A stretch of 64,000 nt of DNA from Heyndrickxia vini (GTDB lineage Bacteria > Bacillota > Bacilli > Bacillales > Bacillaceae_C): contig NZ_CP065425.1 of NCBI RefSeq assembly GCF_016772275.1, forward strand, positions 362,001 through 426,000, read 5' to 3'. Positions 1 through 7,291 of this stretch are shown here, in pieces. The notes under the pieces were generated by a model, which saw nothing but the letters and a program-made list of their open reading frames with translations, searched no databases and was not told the origin of the DNA. Position numbers and translations under genes: made by a program. The stretch's first letter is position 1; the number at the start of each line of letters is the position of its first letter.

Positions 1-10
1 ATTCAATTAA

Positions 11-24
11 TATCTAATTAGATA
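11..24. promoter_or_regulatory. Putative ArsR operator (palindrome)
   Basis: A perfect 14-bp palindrome, TATCTAATTAGATA, lies just ahead of the ArsR-type gene. Its core TAATTAGATA recurs twice before the MFS gene (661-670 and 677-686). A site shared by a regulator and its neighbour suggests autoregulation plus control of the exporter. The assignment to this regulator is inference. Confidence 0.5.
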
Positions 25-48
25 TACATCGAATTGAGGTTGATTCTT

Positions 49-624
49 ATGCAAATGAATAAAATTGTTGAATTCCATAAAGCGTTGGGAGACTTAACAC
101 GAGTGAGAATTATCGCCTTGTTACAGCAAGGTCCACTACACGGTCAAGCAATCGCTGGTAAGTTAGGGCTGAAGCCGCCTACAATTACACACCATATGGC
201 AAAGCTCCGGGAAGTAGGACTCATAAGAGAGAGAAGAGATAAAAATACGATCTACTTTTCACTGAATGAAAAAATACTACAAGGAAGTGCAATGGCGATT
301 TTATCAGTAGGTAAAGGGGGAGCAAACATGGAAATGTCCGTAACAGAAGAAGAAAGAGCAAGTATCATCAATAATTTCTTCACAAAAGATGGGAAACTAA
401 AGAACATCCCGGCACAACGTAAGAAAAAGCTTGTCATTCTTGCGCATATCGTAAAAGAGTTAGAGTTTGGAAAAATATATCCTGAAAAAGAGATAAATGA
501 GTTTCTAAAAAAATACCACGAAGACTATGCCACATTAAGAAGAGAATTAATTATGTGTCAGTTCATGTATCGTGAGAACAATCAATATGAAATGAACCCA
601 ACAGATTTATGGTGGCTGAGATAA
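49..624 (+). CDS. ArsR-family HTH regulator with DUF2087 domain
   Basis: Predicted DNA-binding repressor of about 191 residues. The first ~80 residues form an ArsR-type winged helix, with helix-turn-helix text around GLKPPTITHHMAKLREVGLI. The last ~95 residues match the DUF2087 pattern (FFTKDGKLKNIPAQRKKKLV and a C-terminal end rich in Tyr and Trp). DUF2087 fused to ArsR is a common Bacillaceae arrangement. I chose the ATG at 49 because GAGGT at 36-40 sits 8 bases upstream; a TTG at 34 would place the ribosome site inside the gene. No metal-binding cysteine pair is visible, so metal sensing is unlikely. The neighbouring exporter and shared palindromes suggest it controls the downstream cluster. 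The ligand is unknown. Confidence 0.85.
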   Translation: MQMNKIVEFHKALGDLTRVRIIALLQQGPLHGQAIAGKLGLKPPTITHHMAKLREVGLIRERRDKNTIYFSLNEKILQGSAMAILSVGKGGANMEMSVTEEERASIINNFFTKDGKLKNIPAQRKKKLVILAHIVKELEFGKIYPEKEINEFLKKYHEDYATLRRELIMCQFMYRENNQYEMNPTDLWWLR

Positions 625-653
625 AAAATATGGAGGTAGTTCCATATTTTTTT
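623..653 (+). terminator. Rho-independent terminator after ArsR gene
   Basis: AAAAAATATGGA pairs with TCCATATTTTTT around a GGTAGT loop, ending in a T run just past the stop codon. It separates the regulator transcript from the exporter gene, which has its own operator-like region. Confidence 0.7.
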
Positions 654-659
654 GCAAAA

Positions 660-687
660 CTAATTAGATATATATTTAATTAGATAG
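660..687. promoter_or_regulatory. Direct repeats of the ArsR operator core before the MFS gene
   Basis: TAATTAGATA occurs at 661-670 and again at 677-686, 16 bp apart, and matches the right part of the palindrome at 11-24. The position directly ahead of the exporter start fits a repressor site. Binding is inferred from the repeated motif only. Confidence 0.45.
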
Positions 688-708
688 ATTATAAAGTAGG
701 TGAATGGA

Positions 709-1926
709 ATGAATTTTTCACTTTTTAAAGCAGAACCTCAGTATCGAAAGTTGTTTGTTGCTGGGATTGTAAATGGGGTTGGTGACCGATTTAGTCAAGT
801 GGCAATGCTTACAATGCTCCTTCAATTAACAGGATCTGGTTTTGCAGTAGGAGTGACGATGGCACTAAGATTACTGCCATTTTTAGCGTTCGGTCCGTTA
901 GGGGGAAGGCTTGCTGATCGATTTTCAAGAAAAAGAATATTAATTATCACCGATCTTGTTAGGGTTATTTTTGCCTTATCCTTCCTGCTCGTAAATAGTA
1001 AGGACGATATTTGGATTATTTACATCGGTTCATTTGTATTATCAGCAGGGGAGGCCATTTATGCTCCGACTCGTAAGGCGACGATTCCACGGCTTATTAA
1101 AAAAGAACATCTTGTTAAAGTAAATGGGTTGGAACAGGTAATGATTGGTATCGTATTAATCGGTGGTGCATTTTCGGGCGGGGTGGTTTCTTATTTATTT
1201 GGCCCGAATATAAGTTTCATGTTTAATGGGGCATCTTTTTTAATTGCGGCATGGTTAATTTCGTCAATAGTTTTTCCTGAGGCATTGGGAGGAAAAAGGT
1301 CTCAAGGAGAATCAACAAACTTATCCATGCTTAAAAAAGTACTTTTGGCATCCGTTCCACTTCAAATTATTTTGCTAGGGGAATGCTTAATCCCATTAAT
1401 TAATGGGATTGATAATGTTTTAATAAGCGTTTATGCAGTGAATATCTTTAAGCTTGGCGATATGGGGGTTGGCTTATTTTATGGAGCGCTAGGGATAGGT
1501 TTAGTATTCAGTTTTGTGATCGCCAATCGATTAAAAAGCAAATTACTGTTAATTGGATTTCTTTGCTTAATGTTAGAAGGGGTATCACTTGCCATGTTAA
1601 GTCAATCCAGTTATTTCATGCTTGCTTTGTTGTTCTTTTGTTGCACTGCCTTTATGTCGGGAATTGGAAATACATGCTTTGATACAGTCCTTATGCGAGA
1701 AGTCCCAGATAAACTTCAAGGAACGATATTTGGAATCATTGCAACGATTTCTAATACATTGTTAGGTATTTCAATGTTTTTGGCGGGAGTGGCATTAGAA
1801 TTTATTTATCCACGTACTTTAGGACTTATTGGTGGTCTTTCTTTTATTATTATAGCGATCCTTCTTACGTGTGTGTTAACGATAAAAAAGTCCATATCAA
1901 CCAGTTTGGAGGAAAAATCAAAGTGA
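709..1926 (+). CDS. MFS transporter, macrolide-efflux-like
   Basis: Major facilitator of about 405 residues with roughly 12 hydrophobic segments. The loop between segments 2 and 3 carries the MFS signature G-R-L-A-D-R-F-S-R-K-R (near residue 65), and a GNTCFDTVLMREVPDKLQGTI stretch lies near residue 325, as in MefA-type and related drug or lipid exporters. ATG 709 is preferred over GTG 700 because AGGTG at 697-701 gives proper spacing. The gene follows an ArsR-type regulator and probably shares its operator. The substrate cannot be read from the sequence. Confidence 0.8.
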   Translation: MNFSLFKAEPQYRKLFVAGIVNGVGDRFSQVAMLTMLLQLTGSGFAVGVTMALRLLPFLAFGPLGGRLADRFSRKRILIITDLVRVIFALSFLLVNSKDDIWIIYIGSFVLSAGEAIYAPTRKATIPRLIKKEHLVKVNGLEQVMIGIVLIGGAFSGGVVSYLFGPNISFMFNGASFLIAAWLISSIVFPEALGGKRSQGESTNLSMLKKVLLASVPLQIILLGECLIPLINGIDNVLISVYAVNIFKLGDMGVGLFYGALGIGLVFSFVIANRLKSKLLLIGFLCLMLEGVSLAMLSQSSYFMLALLFFCCTAFMSGIGNTCFDTVLMREVPDKLQGTIFGIIATISNTLLGISMFLAGVALEFIYPRTLGLIGGLSFIIIAILLTCVLTIKKSISTSLEEKSK

Positions 1927-1997
1927 ATAGCGAACAAGATAATGATACGGCATTACATCTCATAGACAATAAAAGAAAATTATACACGAAATCATAG
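1923..1997 (+). CDS. Possible 24-residue ORF overlapping the MFS stop
   Basis: A GTG at 1923 overlaps the MFS stop codon and follows GGAGG at 1908-1912 by 10 bases. The frame runs 24 codons to TAG at 1995. The product is hydrophilic with a basic end (KRKLYTKS). It may be a coupling ORF between the MFS gene and the SCP2 gene, or chance. No homologue is recognised. Confidence 0.25.
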   Translation: MNSEQDNDTALHLIDNKRKLYTKS

Positions 1998-2009
1998 GGG
2001 GAACGAATC

Positions 2010-2360
2010 ATGACGGACTTAATGAATATGACTGTTGAAGAAATATGGATGGATATTGAGAAATTAATGAAGGATAATCCGCAACCTTATAAGGATCTAA
2101 ATGTGGTATACCAATTTGATTTATCTGGGGAAGATGGCGGTGTATTTCAGTTAGTTTTCTCTAACGAAACAGTACGCGTATTAAGGGAAGATTTTGAAGA
2201 GCCTTCGTGTACATTACAAATGAAAGTATCGGATTTTAAGAAATTTTTGCAAGGAAAAATGAACAGTACTGCCGCCTTTATGATGGGGAAAATTAAGGTT
2301 CAAGGAAGTGTCGGGCTTGCATTGAAATTAGAAGGACTGCTAGGACAATATGAATTCTAA
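2010..2360 (+). CDS. SCP2 sterol-binding domain protein
   Basis: Protein of 116 residues made of one SCP2-type lipid-carrier fold. The typical features are an N-terminal helix, a GEDGGVFQLVF strand pair, and a C-terminal KFLQGKMNSTAAFMMGKIKVQG stretch ending in a short helix. GGGGGAACG precedes the ATG. The stand-alone domain probably binds a hydrophobic ligand in the cytoplasm. The stop overlaps the start of the acetyltransferase gene (ATG at 2350), so the two are translationally coupled. Confidence 0.75.
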   Translation: MTDLMNMTVEEIWMDIEKLMKDNPQPYKDLNVVYQFDLSGEDGGVFQLVFSNETVRVLREDFEEPSCTLQMKVSDFKKFLQGKMNSTAAFMMGKIKVQGSVGLALKLEGLLGQYEF

Positions 2361-3231
2361 TATTACGATTCAATCGATTGTTGATTTGCCAGAAGCCGCG
2401 TCTTTTATAGCAGATTGTAACGGTGATCCATGTCAACATGTTGGTTATTGTGGAAGCAATCCAGAAGAAATTTTATATACACTGCAACACCATTTTTCTG
2501 ATTTGCCTATACGGCAATCATTGATTGCTGCATATGATAATAAAGAATTAGTAGGTTTGTTAGGTTTAGATATTGATAAAGAGTTCATGGAAGCCGAAAT
2601 TTGGGGTCCATTTATAAAGGGGAACGATTGGAATTCGATAGCAAATGAGTTATGGATGCACCTAATGGAGGAATTGCCAATCCAAATCAATCGCTTTAAT
2701 GGCTTTTACAATACCGAGAACCATCACGCCGGAACTTTTATGCAACAGCACAATTTTGTCAAAGGAAACATTCATTTATTGTTGAGTGCCAATCAGTCTC
2801 AGGAAAAACCGATAAATGATATTCATCTGCTAGACCTACCTCCTGAGGAATACAACCAATTTATTACATTACATGACGAATTATTTCCTCATTCTTATTA
2901 TGATGGAAAAGGGATTGTAAAAAGGTTAAATAATGTAAGAAAAGTTATTGTAGCTGTAGAAAAAGGATTGATTCAAGGTTATGTGTATTTTGAGGCAAAC
3001 CCTATTTTCGGTGAAGGGTGCATAGAATTTATCGGAGTCTCACCTAATCATAGGAAAAAAGGAATTGGAAGAACACTAATAAAGGCGGCATTATATCAAT
3101 TATTTACTAAATTTCGCATAAGTGAAATACAATTATGTGTAAGTGAAAAAAATTCAAGAGCTATAAATCTTTATACAAGTGCTGGATTTGTTGAAAAATA
3201 TAAACTTATTTCTTATCGTAGCAATGAATAA
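2350..3231 (+). CDS. GNAT-family N-acetyltransferase (tandem-type)
   Basis: Protein of 293 residues with two halves. The N-terminal half resembles a degenerate GNAT fold. The C-terminal half (about 155-290) is a full one, with the acetyl-CoA loop GVSPNHRKKGIGRTLI near residue 225 (R-x-x-G-I/G pattern) and a final ELSEKNSRAINLYTSAGF-like segment. It should transfer an acetyl group from acetyl-CoA to an amine, but the acceptor is unknown. The gene starts inside the SCP2 gene and closes the cluster begun by the exporter. Confidence 0.75.
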   Translation: MNSNITIQSIVDLPEAASFIADCNGDPCQHVGYCGSNPEEILYTLQHHFSDLPIRQSLIAAYDNKELVGLLGLDIDKEFMEAEIWGPFIKGNDWNSIANELWMHLMEELPIQINRFNGFYNTENHHAGTFMQQHNFVKGNIHLLLSANQSQEKPINDIHLLDLPPEEYNQFITLHDELFPHSYYDGKGIVKRLNNVRKVIVAVEKGLIQGYVYFEANPIFGEGCIEFIGVSPNHRKKGIGRTLIKAALYQLFTKFRISEIQLCVSEKNSRAINLYTSAGFVEKYKLISYRSNE

Positions 3232-3235
3232 AAAG

Positions 3236-3275
3236 ATCCTCACTTACTTTAAGTATAGTGGGGTCATTTTTTTAC
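3236..3275 (+). terminator. Terminator after GNAT gene
   Basis: GATCCTCAC and GTGGGGTC form an imperfect stem around a short AT loop and are followed by TTTTTTT, starting five bases beyond the acetyltransferase stop. Confidence 0.65.
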
Positions 3276-3402
3276 ATTATTGTCTTGGCGCATTTATTAT
3301 ATTCATACTGTTATTTTCCATAGTGAAAAATGGAGTTAAAATTGAATAAAGTGTTTATCCTAAAAGTGAAAGGGAGAAAACCTGAAAGGGGATAAGATTG
3401 TT

Positions 3403-3969
3403 TTGTTTATAAGATTCTCGATTATTTCGTTATGGATGTTTATTGATCCCTTTTATCATTTGATTAGAAGGTTAAAATATATTGGATTTATTCAAAACAA
3501 AAAGGCAATTTTTCGGGTAAAGCTAACAAAATATAAAGGAAAAACATTTTTATTAGCGGATGGAACAGAAATTAAAAAAAATGACTGTTTGTTGAAAATT
3601 CATTTACACAATGTCCGTGTGTTAAAAGAAGTGATGTCGATTAGCCATCCCGTCCAGCGTACTAGAATGATTTATAAAATGGTCGAACAATCCATGCCTT
3701 TATTAGCAAAATTTATTGAATCCCATCAAAGGAAAGAGGAGATTAAGGGGATTATCGGAATAACGATGTTAAACAAGGGTGTGAAGAAGCTGGGATTTGA
3801 GCTTATGTATCCGGAAAACAGATATTATATACATTTTAAACGACTCACGCAAACACCAATTTTTTTGATCTCCCATTCCACATTATCGATGAAGAAAATC
3901 AAAAATCAAAGACCAACTTACTTAGTTATGTCGAAGGAAAAACTATTTGAAAAATATTTAGGGGCTTAG
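3403..3969 (+). CDS. YkoP-like protein of unknown function
   Basis: Protein of 188 residues resembling B. subtilis YkoP from memory of that family: an N-terminal hydrophobic stretch (IISLWMFIDPFYHLIRRL), then LADGTEIKKNDCLLKIHLHN and a basic C-terminal half. The biochemical role is not known. The start used is TTG 3403, with GAAAGGGG about 12 bases upstream. It is a single gene flanked by terminators, so the context gives no functional hint. Confidence 0.6.
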   Translation: MFIRFSIISLWMFIDPFYHLIRRLKYIGFIQNKKAIFRVKLTKYKGKTFLLADGTEIKKNDCLLKIHLHNVRVLKEVMSISHPVQRTRMIYKMVEQSMPLLAKFIESHQRKEEIKGIIGITMLNKGVKKLGFELMYPENRYYIHFKRLTQTPIFLISHSTLSMKKIKNQRPTYLVMSKEKLFEKYLGA

Positions 3970-3980
3970 GCCCTTTTTTT
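3958..3980 (+). terminator. Short terminator overlapping the ykoP-like stop
   Basis: AGGGGC TTAG GCCCTT forms a small stem that includes the stop codon and runs into a T8 tract. Confidence 0.55.
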
Positions 3981-3993
3981 TATGTTTAAATAA

Positions 3994-4010
3994 TGTCATA
4001 TTTTCTGACA
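3994..4010. promoter_or_regulatory. TnrA/GlnR box 1 (perfect consensus)
   Basis: TGTCATATTTTCTGACA matches the published 17-bp TnrA/GlnR consensus TGTNANAWWWTMTNACA at every defined position. It lies about 140 bp before amtB, upstream of a likely promoter at 4040-4067. TnrA activates and GlnR represses nitrogen genes in Bacillus, and amtB (nrgA) is a classic target. Confidence 0.85.
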
Positions 4011-4039
4011 TTAAATTTGAAAAAGTCAAAAAATAATCT

Positions 4040-4067
4040 TGACTTTGATGAAATTTCCTCTAAAATA
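4040..4067 (+). promoter_or_regulatory. Likely sigma-A promoter of amtB
   Basis: TTGACT (4040-4045), a 16-bp spacer and TAAAAT (4062-4067) fit a vegetative promoter lying between the two TnrA boxes. The -35 overlaps one arm of an inverted repeat (AAGTCAA 4024-4030, TTGACTT 4040-4046). Confidence 0.5.
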
Positions 4068-4085
4068 ATTAACAAATACATATTG

Positions 4086-4102
4086 TGTAACATTTTATAA
4101 CA
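4086..4102. promoter_or_regulatory. TnrA/GlnR box 2 (perfect consensus)
   Basis: TGTAACATTTTATAACA also matches TGTNANAWWWTMTNACA at every position. It falls about 20 bp downstream of the predicted transcription start, where GlnR binding would act as a roadblock. The paired layout suggests activation from box 1 and repression at box 2. Confidence 0.8.
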
Positions 4103-4142
4103 TGAAATGTATTTATATATGACAATTATAGGAGGGGAAAGT

Positions 4143-5393
4143 ATGGAAATGGTAATGAATACTGTTTGGGTTATGCTGGGAGCGATTTTGGTTATTCTTA
4201 TGCAAGGTGGATTTATTTTATTGGAAAGTGGATCTACACGGATGAAAAATGCAGGACATATTGCTGGAAAAACAATCGTAACATTTGGGATTGGATCCCT
4301 TGTGTTTTGGGCTGTAGGTTATGCATTTATATTTGGCGAACATGCAAACTTCTTTGTTGGACTTTCTCATTTCTTCTACTCTGGCTACCAAATTGATGGT
4401 ACAGATTTATCTTCATCGGTCTTCTTTCTCTTTCAATTAGCATTTGCAACAATCGCTTTAACGATCGCTTTTGGCGGGTTTGCTGAACGTGCTAAATTTT
4501 CCACATATGTTATTTTTTCAATATTATTTTCGGTTATTGTGTATCCTGTCGTTGCACATTGGATTTGGGGAGGCGGTTGGTTAGCCGAACACGGCAAACA
4601 AGATTTCGCGGGTTCAACTGTTGTTCATTTGACGGGTGCGATGGCGGCGTTAGCAGCAACTATATTATTAAAGCCTCGAATAGGTAAATACAATAAAGAT
4701 GGTTCAGTGAACGCAATATATGGACATAATCAAGTCTTTACAGCATTAGGAGTCCTCATTTTATGGGTAGGTTGGTTTGGCTTTAATGCCGGTAGTACAT
4801 TGTCAGTTGCTGATGGATTCTTCGGTTTTGTTGCCCTTAATACGAATCTTGCTGCAGGCGCAGGTGCGTTTGCTGCTCTTCTAATCTCATGGTTAGTACT
4901 AGGTAAATCAGATATAGGAATGATTTTAAATGGAGCTTTAGCAGGACTTGTTGCAATTACCGCATCGTGTGCATTTGTATCTGCTTGGGCTGCGGTAATC
5001 ATTGGTTTTATCGCTGGGATTTTGGTTTTCTATAGCATGAGGTTTTTTGACAATAGGAAAATCGATGATCCGATTTATGCTTTATCTGTACATGGAACAG
5101 CAGGTGTTTGGGGCACGTTATCAACGGGATTTTTTGCAACAAAAGAACTTGCAACGGTAGGCTCACCAGGTCTGTTTTATGGAGGTGGCTTTCACCAACT
5201 TGGAGTACAGTTGACGGGAGTAGTGGTATCAGGTTTGTATGCGTTTATTGTGTCCTTTGTTATTTTATATGTGATGAAGAAGCTCATGAACGGCCTTCGA
5301 GTAACAGAAGAGGAAGAAATTATCGGTCTTGATTTAAGTGAACATGGTACTTATGGGTATCCGGAGCTAATTGCAAAAGAAAAAATTAGTTGA
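4143..5393 (+). CDS. amtB: Ammonium transporter AmtB/NrgA
   Basis: Membrane channel of 416 residues with about 11 hydrophobic segments. It carries AmtB hallmarks: FAFGGFAERAKF-like text near residue 110, HWIWGGGWL, DFAGSTVVHLTGAMAALAA and a late DDPIYALSVHGTAGVWGTL, which hold the pore histidine pair and the phenylalanine gate region. ATG 4143 is chosen because GGAGGGG lies at 4131-4137; an ATG at 4107 lacks a site. The usual P-II gene (glnK/nrgB) does not follow. Two TnrA boxes upstream point to expression under nitrogen limitation. Confidence 0.95.
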   Translation: MEMVMNTVWVMLGAILVILMQGGFILLESGSTRMKNAGHIAGKTIVTFGIGSLVFWAVGYAFIFGEHANFFVGLSHFFYSGYQIDGTDLSSSVFFLFQLAFATIALTIAFGGFAERAKFSTYVIFSILFSVIVYPVVAHWIWGGGWLAEHGKQDFAGSTVVHLTGAMAALAATILLKPRIGKYNKDGSVNAIYGHNQVFTALGVLILWVGWFGFNAGSTLSVADGFFGFVALNTNLAAGAGAFAALLISWLVLGKSDIGMILNGALAGLVAITASCAFVSAWAAVIIGFIAGILVFYSMRFFDNRKIDDPIYALSVHGTAGVWGTLSTGFFATKELATVGSPGLFYGGGFHQLGVQLTGVVVSGLYAFIVSFVILYVMKKLMNGLRVTEEEEIIGLDLSEHGTYGYPELIAKEKIS

Positions 5394-5413
5394 AGCAAAT
5401 GGGGAAGGTTTGA

Positions 5414-5458
5414 ATGAATCAAAAAATAGTCGTTGTACCGTTGGAGGGAGGGTATTGA
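5414..5458 (+). CDS. Possible 14-residue leader peptide between amtB and the DUF294 gene
   Basis: ATG 5414 follows GGAAGG (5403-5408) and encodes MNQKIVVVPLEGGY. The codons for LEGG are themselves the ribosome binding site of the next gene, and the TGA stop (5456-5458) overlaps its TTG start (5455). The layout suits translational coupling or a regulatory leader. It could be coincidence. Confidence 0.3.
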   Translation: MNQKIVVVPLEGGY

Positions 5459-6423
5459 AATTCCTCATGAATGAGCATCAATCATTAGTAAGCTGGAAAA
5501 ATAATTATTTATTCAAGTATTTTTCTGATAATAGATCCCTAAATCTGTTCCATGATCAAGTGATGAAAAAAGCATTTCAACTATCTATTAATCAAATAGG
5601 TCCTCCTCCATGCTCGTTTTCTTGGTTTGTCATGGGGAGTTCCGGAAGGTCAGAACAGGGAATCTTTAGTGATCAAGACCATGGGCTCGTTTTCGAGGAT
5701 AATGGTGAGAAAAATATGCTTTATTTTCGTCACCTAGGGAAGGAGCTGACAGATGAATTATATCGATTAGGCTATTCTTATTGTGAGGGAAAAGTGATGA
5801 GCTCAAATATTCTTTGGTGTAGGTCATATAAGGAGTGGGAAGAGCAAATCAACGGATGGATAGAGCAGGGAAGTTGGGAATCGATTCGAAATGCTACGAT
5901 ATTCTTTGATTCAAGGAATCTTGTGGGGAATGATGAATTTATTGAAGATTTAAAGAGGCAATTTCTTAACAAAATAGTTAGCAATCCAAAAGTTTTAGAA
6001 CGCTTTTTTGAAAATATACGACATGTAAGAAATTCGGTAGGTCTATTTGGACAAATTTTTGTTGAAACAAAAGGGATCCATCAAGGAGAAATCGATTTAA
6101 AATCTATGGCATACCTTCCTTATGTGAATGCCATTCGCTATTTAGCGATAAAAGAAGGGGTGTATGAAACATCTACCATATTACGAATGAATGCTTTGTC
6201 TAAAATGACGAGATATGAGAAGGATATCCCTATTTACCAACGCTATTTTAAAAAATTATTAGCTTATCGATTATCACTTATTAATGAACGAACTTCTTGT
6301 CAAAGTATGAATTATATAAATGTAAAAAATATCGAGCGTGAGAAAAGAAAAGAGATAAAAGAAATTCTTCATCACGGTAAAAGACTGCATCGGTTCATTG
6401 AAACGATAGCGAAAGGCCTATAG
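5455..6423 (+). CDS. DUF294-type nucleotidyltransferase-like protein
   Basis: Soluble protein of 322 residues. A GlnD-like nucleotidyltransferase core lies near residues 55-75: G-S-S-G-R-S-E-Q-G-I-F-S-D-Q-D-H-G-L-V, the G-S...S-D-x-D pattern of the family. The C-terminal half, including HVRNSVGLFGQ and GEIDLKSMAYLPYVNAIRYLA, is the DUF294 substrate-binding helical region. CBS domains found in longer relatives are absent. I prefer TTG 5455, 7 bases after GGAGG (5443-5447); upstream starts lack good sites. It sits between amtB and an exonuclease gene, in the place where glnK is usually found. The substrate is unknown; a signalling role in nitrogen control is speculative. Confidence 0.75.
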   Translation: MKFLMNEHQSLVSWKNNYLFKYFSDNRSLNLFHDQVMKKAFQLSINQIGPPPCSFSWFVMGSSGRSEQGIFSDQDHGLVFEDNGEKNMLYFRHLGKELTDELYRLGYSYCEGKVMSSNILWCRSYKEWEEQINGWIEQGSWESIRNATIFFDSRNLVGNDEFIEDLKRQFLNKIVSNPKVLERFFENIRHVRNSVGLFGQIFVETKGIHQGEIDLKSMAYLPYVNAIRYLAIKEGVYETSTILRMNALSKMTRYEKDIPIYQRYFKKLLAYRLSLINERTSCQSMNYINVKNIEREKRKEIKEILHHGKRLHRFIETIAKGL

Positions 6424-6430
6424 GTGAATT

Positions 6431-7156
6431 ATGGGTTTTGATTCAATGATTCGTTATATAAAGGAAAAGGGGTTAAATATCATTGAAGTGATGCAGGGCA
6501 GACAAAATGCTCAGCAGTTAGCATATGTTCGCCAGCTCCAAAGGGAAATAAATAATGACGAAAAGTTGTTTCTACCGTTACAACAATTACAATTTACTGT
6601 TTTTGATTTAGAGACTACTGGTTTTTATCCAGAGCAAGGGGATCAAATAATTTCATTAGGCGCACTCAAAGTGAGAGAAGGAAAAATCGTTGAGAATACG
6701 CAGTTTTACTCATTGATTTATACGAATCAAGATATCCCTCCTGAAATCGAACAATTAACAGGTATTAGGAAAAGTGATTTGACCACTGCACCTTCCTTAT
6801 CGGAGGTGATCTATCAGTTTTATCAATTTGTAAAAGATGATCCTCTCATTGCTCATCATTCATATCATGAGAAAAACTTTCTCCAGCATGTGAATTGGAA
6901 GCTTTATCGTTCGTCGTTTAATCATAGATTGATTGATACGTCTTTTCTGCTTCAGATAGCTGAGCCGACAATTCGTATTGTGAAATTGGAAGAGTGGTGC
7001 AACTATGCAGGAATTCCGGTGGAAAACCGTCATCATGCATTAGGGGATGCAATACTTACTGCTCAATTATGGTGTAAATACATTGAAAAGGTTCAAAAAC
7101 TAGGAGTTATATCATTAATGGATCTATATGAAGAAGTTGCGAAAAGAAAAAAATGA
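6431..7156 (+). CDS. DnaQ-like 3'-5' exonuclease
   Basis: DEDDh-type exonuclease of 241 residues. Motif I is VFDLETTGFYPEQGDQIISLG (D and E metal ligands, about residue 57). Motif III is HHALGDAILTA (H and D, about residue 197). In motif II, AHHSYHEKNFL, the usual aspartate is replaced by glutamate. DUF294 proteins and DnaQ-like exonucleases are often encoded side by side in other bacteria, so the pair probably works together. It begins 8 bp after the DUF294 stop, in the same operon as amtB or its own. The nucleic-acid or nucleotide target is unknown. Confidence 0.8.
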   Translation: MGFDSMIRYIKEKGLNIIEVMQGRQNAQQLAYVRQLQREINNDEKLFLPLQQLQFTVFDLETTGFYPEQGDQIISLGALKVREGKIVENTQFYSLIYTNQDIPPEIEQLTGIRKSDLTTAPSLSEVIYQFYQFVKDDPLIAHHSYHEKNFLQHVNWKLYRSSFNHRLIDTSFLLQIAEPTIRIVKLEEWCNYAGIPVENRHHALGDAILTAQLWCKYIEKVQKLGVISLMDLYEEVAKRKK

Positions 7157-7216
7157 ATCTGGCAAATTTCGCATAGAAAAAACGAATGAAATACTTATAT
7201 GTCAATGGTTTAAAGA

Positions 7217-7242
7217 TTTTTAATCAAACGTTTGATTAAAAA
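7217..7242. repeat. Dispersed palindrome, copy 1
   Basis: A 26-bp perfect palindrome with core TTAATCAAACGTTTGATTAA. The identical 26 bp occur at 14029-14054 and the 20-bp core at 60932-60951. Here it lies between converging genes, 61 bp past the exonuclease stop and 50 bp past the YrvL-like stop. A TTTCGC motif sits about 62 bp upstream of the centre, as in the other copies. Confidence 0.75.
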
Positions 7243-7291
7243 GATAAGTGTTGGATATTGGTGAGGAATAAGATTTATTGTTGAAAAAATC

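Noticed and set aside
4107-4142. Longer amtB start at 4107
   Set aside because: It would place GGAGGGG inside the coding part and overlap the region after the second TnrA box. ATG 4143 has the ideal site.
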